Shown here in pieces: positions 57,648 to 64,000 of a stretch of DNA of 64,000 bases (the first letter of the stretch is position 1; each line of letters starts with the position of its first letter). The position numbers and the translations under genes are program-made. This DNA comes from Cupriavidus gilardii (lineage in GTDB: Bacteria; Pseudomonadota; Gammaproteobacteria; Burkholderiales; Burkholderiaceae), in the NCBI RefSeq assembly GCF_008801915.1, contig NZ_VZOV01000002.1:496001-560000 (forward strand), read 5' to 3'. The notes under the pieces are model-generated. The model did not search any database. It saw nothing but the letters and a program-made list of their open reading frames with translations, and was not told the DNA's origin.

Positions 57648-57829
57648 GGCGGTGAGCTCCGTGTGGCTGGGCGGTCGAGTGATGCCGCAACGATACACCC
57701 GGCACCTCGCGCCCGCATGCCGCGCCAGCGGCCACGGCGGCCAGGGCCAGAGCCCGGAGGCGCCTCGGGGCCCGACGACCCGCCTTCCCTGCTGCTGGCA
57801 TAATCGCCAGCAAAAAGCCAGGGAACACC

Positions 57830-58552
57830 ATGACCACAACCCGCGCCGCACCGCGCACCGGCCGCGTTTACCGCTACTACGATCTGGTGATGGTGGCCTT
57901 CGTCACCGTGCTGTTGTGCTCGAACCTGATCGGCGCGGCCAAGGCGGCGCAGGTCACGCTGCCCTGGATCGGACCGGTGACGTTCGGCGCCGGCGTGCTG
58001 TTCTTCCCGGTCTCGTACATCTTCGGCGACGTGCTGACCGAGGTCTACGGCTACGGCCGCGACCGTCGCGTGGTGTGGGCGGGCTTCGCGGCGCTGGCCT
58101 TCGCCACCTTCATGAGCCTGGTGGTGTTGTCGATGCCGGTGGCGCCGTTCATGGCCGACTATCAGAAGAGCCTCGAGGACGTGTTCGGCAACACCTGGCG
58201 CATCGCGCTCGGTTCGCTGATTGCCTTCTGCTGCGGCAGCTTCACCAACAGCTACGTGCTCGCCAAGATGAAGCTGTGGACGCGCGGCCGCTGGCTGTGG
58301 AGCCGCACGATCGGCTCGACGCTGGCCGGCGAACTGGTCGACTCGTCGCTGTTCTACGTGATCGCGTTCTACGGCATCTGGCCGCTGGAGAAGGTGGTGC
58401 AGGTCGCGGTCGCGCAGTATGTGCTCAAGACCGGCTGGGAGGTCGTGATGACGCCGGTCACCTATCGCGTGGTCGGCTTCCTCAAGCGTGCGGAGGACGA
58501 GGACTGGTACGACCGCGACACCGACTTCACGCCGTTCCGGTTGCGGGTATAG
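57830..58552 (+). CDS. Queuosine precursor transporter, VUT/YhhQ family
   Basis: 240 residues with about six hydrophobic helices. Family signatures are present: YDLVMVAFVTVLLCSNLIGA, FPVSYIFGDVLTEVYGYGRD, GSFTNSYVLAKMK and GSTLAGELVDSSLFYVIAFY. YhhQ imports queuosine precursors (preQ0/preQ1) for tRNA modification. The start is preceded by GGGAA and a short hairpin. An 8-bp tandem array begins directly at its stop codon. Confidence 0.9.
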   Translation: MTTTRAAPRTGRVYRYYDLVMVAFVTVLLCSNLIGAAKAAQVTLPWIGPVTFGAGVLFFPVSYIFGDVLTEVYGYGRDRRVVWAGFAALAFATFMSLVVLSMPVAPFMADYQKSLEDVFGNTWRIALGSLIAFCCGSFTNSYVLAKMKLWTRGRWLWSRTIGSTLAGELVDSSLFYVIAFYGIWPLEKVVQVAVAQYVLKTGWEVVMTPVTYRVVGFLKRAEDEDWYDRDTDFTPFRLRV

Positions 58553-58696
58553 CGCGGTTGCGTGGTTGCGTGGTTGCGCGGTTGCGTGGTTGCGCGGTTG
58601 CGTGGTTGCGCGGTTGCGTGGTTGCGCGGTTGCGCGGTTGCGCGGTTGCGCGGTTGCGCGGTTGCGCGGTTGCGCGGTTGCGCGGTTGCGCGGTTG
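58553..58696. repeat. 18-copy 8-bp tandem repeat array
   Basis: Eighteen head-to-tail copies of CGYGGTTG (144 bp) begin one base after the stop of the YhhQ-like gene. Units 2, 3, 5, 7 and 9 carry T at the third position and the rest carry C, so the 5' half is interleaved while the 3' half is homogeneous. The unit is not a multiple of three and lies outside any real gene. Confidence 0.95.
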
Positions 58697-58709
58697 CCGT
58701 CGCGCGCAC

Positions 58710-58745
58710 AGCCGCCGGGTCCCCGCCTTCGCGGGGACGACAGCC
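58710..58745. repeat. Single arm of the interspersed palindromic repeat
   Basis: GTCCCCGCCTTCGCGGGGAC (58715-58734) is a hairpin. Its reverse-complement extension matches the left arm at 1281-1305 with few changes. It lies between convergent genes, just after the 8-bp array. Confidence 0.65.
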
Positions 58746-58758
58746 GGAAGGAAAAGGA

Positions 58759-59436
58759 TCAGGGCACGCGGCGGTCGACTTCGTCGAGCGTCAGCGTCGC
58801 CAGGTGACTGACGTCGGCCCATTGCGCGACGGTCAGCCGGTAGCTGTCGCTGCGCAGACGGTTGACGCTGGCATTGAGCAGCTCATGCTCGCGCGGCGCT
58901 TCCAGCGTCATGCCGGTGGCCTCGCGATACAGGCAGTCGAGCACGCCGCCGTGCGCCACCAGCGCGATGCGCTCGCCCGGATGCCGGCGCACCAGCGCCA
59001 GCACGACCTCGACGGCGCGCTCGTGGAAGTCGCGCAGCGACTCGCCCTGCGGCGGCGCGTAGTCCGGCACGCGGGCCTGCCAGCGGGCGAAGTCCTCCGG
59101 CCGGTGCTGCGCGACCTCGGCATAGGTCATGCCCTCGAGCGTGCCGTAGCAGCGCTCGCGCAGGCGGGGCTCCGGCTGTACCGGCACGCCCACCGCCTCG
59201 GACAGCGGCGCCGCGGTCTGCATCGCGCGCGACAGGTCGCTCGAATAGATCGCGTCGATCGGTTCGCTGGCCAGCGCGCCGGCCAGCGCGCGTGCCTGCG
59301 CCTGGCCGGTATCGTTCAGCGCGATATCGAGCTGCCCCTGCAGCCGCCGTTCGCGGTTCCAGGCCGTTTCGCCGTGTCGGATCACGATCAGGTGGGTGAT
59401 GGCCAGCAGCGACTGCGGCCCGGGCGTGAACGTCAT
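58759..59436 (-). CDS. Histidine phosphatase family protein (GpmB-like)
   Basis: 225 residues from the ATG at 59436. The phosphohistidine motif LIVIRHGETAWNRERRLQG and the second His in ALVAHGGVLDCL are intact, with YSSDLSRAMQTAAPL typical. The family includes cofactor-independent phosphoglycerate-mutase-like and general phosphatases; the substrate is not clear. It is convergent with the YhhQ-like gene. Confidence 0.9.
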   Translation of the reverse strand: MTFTPGPQSLLAITHLIVIRHGETAWNRERRLQGQLDIALNDTGQAQARALAGALASEPIDAIYSSDLSRAMQTAAPLSEAVGVPVQPEPRLRERCYGTLEGMTYAEVAQHRPEDFARWQARVPDYAPPQGESLRDFHERAVEVVLALVRRHPGERIALVAHGGVLDCLYREATGMTLEAPREHELLNASVNRLRSDSYRLTVAQWADVSHLATLTLDEVDRRVP

Positions 59437-59507
59437 GCCGTTTCCTTCGCGCGCGCCGGGAGCGCGCTGTTCTTGCGCTTGCTTTTGGTATGGCGGCTGC
59501 GGCGGCG

Positions 59508-60170
59508 TCAGCCGGCCGACTGCTGCGCCGCCAGTTTCGGGTTCAGGGTATAGGTGCCGGTCAGGCTGGCCTGGTCGAGCACGTGGCCCTCGATCGCCTC
59601 GCGCACCTGCGCGCCGGTGAAACGGCCCTCGAGCGGCAGGCGGTCCAGATCGAGCGCATAGATCGTGAACACATAGTGATGCACGATCGCATCGTTCCAC
59701 GGCGGGCACGGGCCGTCGTAGCCGTAGTAGTCGCCCGCCATGTCCTTGTCCCCGGCGAACCAGCTGGTGTAGTCGTTGACGCCGTGGCGCAGGCCGCCCG
59801 CTGCCGCGGTGCCGCCGGTCGCCTCGGGACCGGGCTTGCCGCGCGCGATCACGCCGTCGCTGTGCGAGCCGGCCGAGATCGTCGTCAGGCCCGGCGGAAT
59901 GTCGACCAGCACCCAGTGGAAGAAGTCCACCCGGGGCAGGCTGGCCGGCACCTCGCGGCCCTCCTGGTTGACGTCGTCGCCGCGGCTGGGCACGTCGCGA
60001 TCGTGGCAGATCAGCACGAACGAGCGCGTGCCGGACGGCGCGCCGTCCCAATGCAGGTCGGGATTGCGGTTGCTGGACAGCGTGATGTGGCTGGCGGCGT
60101 CCGGCACGGCAAAGGCGAACTCGCCGGGAATCGGCGCCATGTCGGCAAAGGCGTTGCTCCAGAGTCTCAT
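59508..60170 (-). CDS. YbhB/YbcL family (PEBP-like) protein
   Basis: 220 residues of the phosphatidylethanolamine-binding protein fold. Seen: NPDLHWDGAPSGTRSFVLIC, the DRDVP anion-binding segment, VDFFHWVLVDIPPG, YDGPCPPWNDAIVHHYVFTI and ALDLDRLPLEG. No signal peptide, so cytoplasmic. The function of bacterial members is not settled. It lies 16 bp after dtd on the same strand. Confidence 0.92.
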   Translation of the reverse strand: MRLWSNAFADMAPIPGEFAFAVPDAASHITLSSNRNPDLHWDGAPSGTRSFVLICHDRDVPSRGDDVNQEGREVPASLPRVDFFHWVLVDIPPGLTTISAGSHSDGVIARGKPGPEATGGTAAAGGLRHGVNDYTSWFAGDKDMAGDYYGYDGPCPPWNDAIVHHYVFTIYALDLDRLPLEGRFTGAQVREAIEGHVLDQASLTGTYTLNPKLAAQQSAG

Positions 60171-60186
60171 GCTTGTCTCCTTGCGC

Positions 60187-60687
60187 TCAGGGGTTGGCCG
60201 CGCGCGGCGGCGTGGATGACGGGGCGGACGGCGGCGGCACGCGCAGCCAGAACGTGACCGGGCCGTCGTTGACCAGGCTGACCTGCATCATCGCGCCGAA
60301 CTCCCCGGTCTGCACCACGGGATGGGCGGCGCGCGCGCGGGCGACGAAATGCTCGTACAGGCGGCGGCCATCTTCCGGCGAAGCCGCCGGCGTGAAGCTG
60401 GGCCGCGTGCCGCTGTTGGTATCGGCGGCCAGCGTGAATTGCGACACCACCAGCAGGCCGCCGGGCGTACCCTGGCCGTCGATGTCGCGCACCGGCAGGT
60501 TCATCTTGCCGGCGGCATCCGAAAAGACGCGATAGCCGAGCAGCTTGGTCAGCAGGCGCTCGGCCTCGCCTTCGGTGTCGCCGCGTTCGGCGCAGACCAG
60601 CGCCAGCAGGCCGGCACCGATCTCGCCGGTGACACGGCCATCGACCGTGACGCTGGCGCGCGCCACGCGCTGGATCAACGCGATCAT
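60187..60687 (-). CDS. dtd: D-aminoacyl-tRNA deacylase
   Basis: Removes D-amino acids (and glycine from tRNA-Ala) from mischarged tRNAs. 166 residues. The two active-site motifs are [12 protein letters not shown] and [12 protein letters not shown], where the second has NDGP in the usual NxGP position. The C-terminal Pro/Ser tail is a little longer than in E. coli. It lies 10 bp after tyrS on the same strand. Confidence 0.95.
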   Translation of the reverse strand: MIALIQRVARASVTVDGRVTGEIGAGLLALVCAERGDTEGEAERLLTKLLGYRVFSDAAGKMNLPVRDIDGQGTPGGLLVVSQFTLAADTNSGTRPSFTPAASPEDGRRLYEHFVARARAAHPVVQTGEFGAMMQVSLVNDGPVTFWLRVPPPSAPSSTPPRAANP

Positions 60688-60697
60688 CGGCTCGGCC

Positions 60698-61939
60698 TCA
60701 GGACAGCGTCACGCGCGCGAACCGGCGCTTGCCGACCTGGACCACATAGGTGCCGGCCTCGACCTTCAGCGCCTTGTCGCTGATCTGGGTGCCATCGATA
60801 CGCACTCCGCCCTGCTCGATATTGCGGTTGGCCTCGGACGTCGACGGCGCCAGGTTGGCCTGCTTGAGCAGCTGCGCGATGCCCATCGGCGCGCCGGACA
60901 GGCTGACCTCGGGGATATCGTCGGGCACGCCGCCGCGGGCACGGTGATTGAAGTCCTCCAGCGCCTTGTCGGCGTCGGCGGCGCTGTGAAAGCGCGTGAC
61001 GATCTCCTGCGCCAGCATCACCTTGCAGTCGCGCGGATTGCGGCCGAGCGCCACTTCCTGCTTCATCAGGTCGATCTCGGACATCGGGCGGAACGACAGC
61101 AATTCGTAGTAGCGCCACATCAGGTCGTCCGAGATACTCATCAGCTTGCCGAACATCTCGCTGGGCGCCTCGGTCACGCCGACGTAGTTGCCCTTGGACT
61201 TGGACATCTTCTCGACGCCGTCCAGGCCGACCAGCAGCGGCATGGTCAGGATGCACTGCGGCTCCTGGCCATACTCCTTCTGCAACTCGCGGCCGACCAG
61301 CAGATTGAACTTCTGGTCGGTACCGCCGAGCTCCAGATCGGACTTCAATGCAACTGAGTCGTAGCCCTGCATCAGCGGGTAGAGGAACTCATGGACCGAA
61401 ATCGGAATCCCAGACCGGTAGCGTTTGGTGAAGTCGTCGCGCTCCATCATCCGGGCGACGGTGTACTTCGCGGCGAGCTGGATCATGCCGCGCGCGCCCA
61501 ATGGGTCGCACCACTCGCTGTTGTAGCGGATCTCGGTCCTGGACGGGTCCAGCACCAGGCTGGCCTGGCGGTAATAGGTCTGCGCGTTGGCTTCGATCTG
61601 TTCGCGCGTCAGCGGCGGCCGCGTGCTGTTGCGGCCGGACGGATCGCCGATGGTCGAAGTGAAGTCGCCGATCAGGAAGATCACGTGATGGCCGAGGTCC
61701 TGCAGCTGGCGCATCTTGTTGAGCACCACCGTGTGCCCGATGTGGATGTCCGGCGCGGTCGGATCCAGGCCCAGCTTGATCCGCAACGGCACACCGGTCG
61801 CTTCGCTGCGCGCCAGCTTCTGCAGCCATTCGGATTCGATCAGCAGTTCGTCGCAGCCGCGCCTGGACACTTCCAGCGCGTGCATCACGGACGGTGTCAG
61901 GGGGTAGGAGGTCGCGGCGCCGGAGGATACGTCGGTCAT
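60698..61939 (-). CDS. tyrS: Tyrosyl-tRNA synthetase
   Basis: Charges tRNA-Tyr. 413 residues, the TyrRS-Z type common in proteobacteria. The class I motifs are HIGH-like [13 protein letters not shown] and [13 protein letters not shown], and the C-terminal S4 RNA-binding domain is seen in [15 protein letters not shown]. It is divergent from the M23 peptidase gene and followed by dtd. Confidence 0.97.
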   Translation of the reverse strand: MTDVSSGAATSYPLTPSVMHALEVSRRGCDELLIESEWLQKLARSEATGVPLRIKLGLDPTAPDIHIGHTVVLNKMRQLQDLGHHVIFLIGDFTSTIGDPSGRNSTRPPLTREQIEANAQTYYRQASLVLDPSRTEIRYNSEWCDPLGARGMIQLAAKYTVARMMERDDFTKRYRSGIPISVHEFLYPLMQGYDSVALKSDLELGGTDQKFNLLVGRELQKEYGQEPQCILTMPLLVGLDGVEKMSKSKGNYVGVTEAPSEMFGKLMSISDDLMWRYYELLSFRPMSEIDLMKQEVALGRNPRDCKVMLAQEIVTRFHSAADADKALEDFNHRARGGVPDDIPEVSLSGAPMGIAQLLKQANLAPSTSEANRNIEQGGVRIDGTQISDKALKVEAGTYVVQVGKRRFARVTLS

Positions 61940-61991
61940 GACTTAAGTCGTTGAAATACTTGAACATTCGGGCGGACACCGGGGAAGTTTT

Positions 61992-62000
61992 TGGTATAAT
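61992..62000 (+). promoter_or_regulatory. Extended -10 promoter of the M23 peptidase gene
   Basis: TGGTATAAT combines a perfect TATAAT (61995-62000) with an extended TGn element. The -35 region is weak (GCGGAC at 61972-61977), which is acceptable for extended -10 promoters. It leaves a leader of about 145 nt before the start codon. Confidence 0.7.
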
Positions 62001-62153
62001 CCGCCGATTCGGCCAGCCGGGAGCCATCCCGCAGGCCAACCGCCATTGTAGGCGGCAAACGAAAGACAGCCCGCGCCGCACCTCGGGGGAGGAAGGCAGA
62101 CACGCACAGATCGTCGCGGCAGCGGAGCCCGAACCAAGGCAGAATTTTACGTG

Positions 62154-63530
62154 ATGTGGTCCAGACTCCGCGAAGTTTTCGCGCGTGAGCTCGTGGTGCT
62201 CGTCGATCCGACCCATGCGCTGCATGCGCGCCGCCGCAAGCAATTGACGGCATCGGTCGCGACCGTTTTTACGCTCGGCATGGCGGCCGCCATGGGCGTG
62301 GCACCGCGCACCGCCTATGACGATCCCGATGCGCCCCGCGTGGTCCAGGGCATGCGCCTGCCCGACCTGCGCGACCAGCTCGAGCGCCTGACCGATACCA
62401 GCGCCACCTTCGTCCGCCAGGAGCGCATGCAGCGTGGCGACACCATTGCCACGCTGCTCAAGCGGCTCGGCGTGGATGACCCCGACGCGCAGGCCTTCAT
62501 CCACAAGAACCCGACCGCGCGCGGCCTGTTCAAGCTCGAACCGGGCCAGATCGTGCAGGCGGAAGTCGACCAGAGCAATCTGCTGGTGTCGCTGCAGGCC
62601 AATCTGGGCGGCGACGTGTCGATCTCGCGCCAGCTGGTGATCGAGCGCGCCGGCGACCTGGCCGATCCCGACTACAAGGCCCGCATCGAGGTCGTCCAGA
62701 ACGAGCTGCATTACGAAATGGGCTCGGGCACGATCGGCACGGGCGGCTTCTTCAAGGCAATGGATGCGGCCAACGTGCCGGACGAGATCGTCGATCAGAT
62801 GATCTCGATCTTCTCGGGCGTCATCGACTTCCACCACGACATCGTCAAGGGCGACCGCTTCCGCATCGTCTACGAATCCGGTTATCGCGACGGCGCCTTC
62901 GTGCGCAACGGCCGCGTGGTCGCGATCGAACTGATCAACCGAAATCAGCTGCACCAGGCGCTGTGGTATGCGCCGGATGGCAAGAACGGCGCCTACTACA
63001 CCTTCGATGGACGCAGCATGAAGCGGCCGTTCCTGCGTTCGCCGGTCGAGTTCTCGCGGATGTCGTCTGGCTTCGGCGGCCGCAATCACCCGCTGCATCA
63101 CCAGTGGCTGCAGCACAAGGGCGTGGACTTCGCGGCGCCGACCGGCACCAAGGTATTTGCCACCGGCGACGGCGAGGTCGACTTCGTCGGCCAGCAGAAC
63201 GGCTACGGCAATATCGTCGTCATCAAGCACCACAACGGCTACTCGACCTACTACGCGCACCTGTCGCGCTTTGCCGGCATCCAGCAAGGCCAGCGCGTGA
63301 TGCAGGGACAACTGATCGGCTACGTCGGCTCCACCGGCTGGGCCACCGGTCCGCACCTGCACTACGAGTTCCGCCACAACGACGTGCCGCAGAACCCGCT
63401 GACGATCACGCTGATGGAATCGCCAGCGCTGACCGGACGCGCGCGCCAGCAATTCCTGAGCTACACCAGCGACATGCTGAGCCGCATCAACGCGCTGCGC
63501 ACCTACAACGTCGCCTCCAACGGCAACTGA
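62154..63530 (+). CDS. M23 (LytM-type) peptidoglycan endopeptidase, MepM-like
   Basis: Cuts cross-links in peptidoglycan in the periplasm. 458 residues from the ATG at 62154; a GTG immediately before it is an alternative. A short cytoplasmic tail leads to one hydrophobic segment (about residues 29-47). An OapA/LysM-like region ([16 protein letters not shown]) follows. The Zn-binding LytM domain is complete ([15 protein letters not shown] with His and Asp, and GPHLHYEF). anmK follows 31 bp later, which links cell-wall cutting with cell-wall sugar recycling. Confidence 0.93.
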   Translation: MWSRLREVFARELVVLVDPTHALHARRRKQLTASVATVFTLGMAAAMGVAPRTAYDDPDAPRVVQGMRLPDLRDQLERLTDTSATFVRQERMQRGDTIATLLKRLGVDDPDAQAFIHKNPTARGLFKLEPGQIVQAEVDQSNLLVSLQANLGGDVSISRQLVIERAGDLADPDYKARIEVVQNELHYEMGSGTIGTGGFFKAMDAANVPDEIVDQMISIFSGVIDFHHDIVKGDRFRIVYESGYRDGAFVRNGRVVAIELINRNQLHQALWYAPDGKNGAYYTFDGRSMKRPFLRSPVEFSRMSSGFGGRNHPLHHQWLQHKGVDFAAPTGTKVFATGDGEVDFVGQQNGYGNIVVIKHHNGYSTYYAHLSRFAGIQQGQRVMQGQLIGYVGSTGWATGPHLHYEFRHNDVPQNPLTITLMESPALTGRARQQFLSYTSDMLSRINALRTYNVASNGN

Positions 63531-63561
63531 CGCGGCACCGAGCGCACCGCCCCACGCCGCG

Positions 63562-64000
63562 ATGTCCGCCACGCGCCCCGAACTCCTGATCGGCCTGATG
63601 TCCGGCACCAGCATGGACGGGGCCGACGGCGTGCTGGTGGACTTCGCCGGGACGCAGCCGCGGGTCCTCGCGGCCAGCCACCAGCTCTTCCCCGACAGCC
63701 TGCGCGACGCCTTCGGCGCGCTGCAGCAGCCCGGCGACGACGAGATCCATCGCGAGGCGCTGGCCGCCAATGCACTGGCGCGCGTCTATGCCGACTGCGT
63801 GGCGACGCTGCTGCGCGACGCCGCCGTGCAGCCCGACGCCGTCGCGGCGATCGGCGCGCATGGCCAGACCATCCGTCACCGTCCCGGCCGCTACGACGGC
63901 ATCGGCTATACACGCCAGAGCCAGCATCCGGCGCTGCTTGCCGAGCTGACCGGCATCGATGTGGTCGCCGATTTCCGCAGCCGCGATATCGCCGCCGGCG
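63562..64000 (+). CDS. anmK: Anhydro-N-acetylmuramic acid kinase, 5' part (partial)
   Basis: Phosphorylates anhydroMurNAc during peptidoglycan recycling. The first 146 codons are in the window and the frame runs off the right edge. The ATP-binding N-terminus [18 protein letters not shown] is diagnostic, and [14 protein letters not shown] follows. It lies 31 bp after the M23 peptidase gene on the same strand. Confidence 0.95.
   Translation, partial: MSATRPELLIGLMSGTSMDGADGVLVDFAGTQPRVLAASHQLFPDSLRDAFGALQQPGDDEIHREALAANALARVYADCVATLLRDAAVQPDAVAAIGAHGQTIRHRPGRYDGIGYTRQSQHPALLAELTGIDVVADFRSRDIAAG

Noticed and set aside
57800-57829. preQ1 riboswitch ahead of the YhhQ-like transporter gene
   Set aside because: There is a short hairpin and an A-rich stretch, but the conserved preQ1-I core and the tail pairing are not present.
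58553-58696. CRISPR array
   Set aside because: The 8-bp units are directly adjacent with no spacers, and no cas genes are nearby.

Overview
The window is GC-rich chromosomal DNA from a betaproteobacterium, most likely order Burkholderiales (Ralstonia/Cupriavidus/Burkholderia-like). This rests on the gene order DUF3460-scpA-panC, zapB-like-zapA-6S RNA, a Bug/TctC solute-binding protein, and tyrS divergent from an M23 peptidase next to anmK. I infer the order only; the species cannot be fixed from the sequence. Both ends are cut inside genes (metG on the left, anmK on the right).

Layout. 1-1.3 kb: 3' end of metG. 1.4-8.2 kb (minus): the TamA/TamB outer-membrane translocation genes, followed by a lipoprotein with two BamE-like domains. 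8.4-10.4 kb (plus): DUF3460, scpA, panC. 10.5-11.7 kb (minus): a PepSY membrane protein. 11.8-25 kb: a cobalamin block in three units. These are cobQ (minus); cobU-cbiB-cobD-btuF (plus), divergent from cobQ; and a long minus-strand run btuB-btuC-btuD-cobO-cobT-cobS-cobC headed by a cobalamin riboswitch. Together they import corrinoids, adenosylate them, build the aminopropanol arm, and attach the lower ligand. No corrin-ring synthesis genes are present here. 25.1-28.9 kb (plus): a ZapB-like coiled coil, zapA, 6S RNA with a strong promoter and terminator, an EVE-domain protein, a TauE/SafE transporter and a SIMPL protein.

29-38.3 kb: malonate/acyl-CoA metabolism (matB, enoyl-CoA hydratase, Bug protein, malonyl-CoA decarboxylase, GntR regulator, CitE-like lyase, class III CoA-transferase), with a divergent LysR regulator. 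38.3-42.3 kb: two divergent genes that look unlike the housekeeping genes around them. One encodes a large protein with a hydrophobic hairpin and Val-Asp repeats. The other encodes a protein whose candidate Cys-His-Asp triad and ankyrin-like C-terminus resemble the EspL/ShET2 type III effector proteases. This pair is the most unusual content of the window. 42.4-48.1 kb: lgt, a LysR regulator and two different dihydroxy-acid dehydratase genes separated by an intrinsic terminator. 48.2-49.3 kb: a TetR regulator and VOC protein around paired operator palindromes. 49.4-51.6 kb: an arginase-family enzyme and an Rpn/YhgA-type nuclease.

51.9-64 kb: holC and pepA (minus), lptF-lptG-cbiX (plus), a trans-aconitate methyltransferase, a YhhQ/VUT transporter followed by an 18-copy 8-bp repeat array, a histidine phosphatase, a PEBP-family protein, dtd, tyrS, an M23 peptidase and the start of anmK. 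A recurring feature is in-frame 9-, 12- or 39-bp minisatellites coding for low-complexity tails or linkers in at least six otherwise ordinary proteins (TamB, CobT, CobO, ZapA, the 714-residue protein and CbiX).
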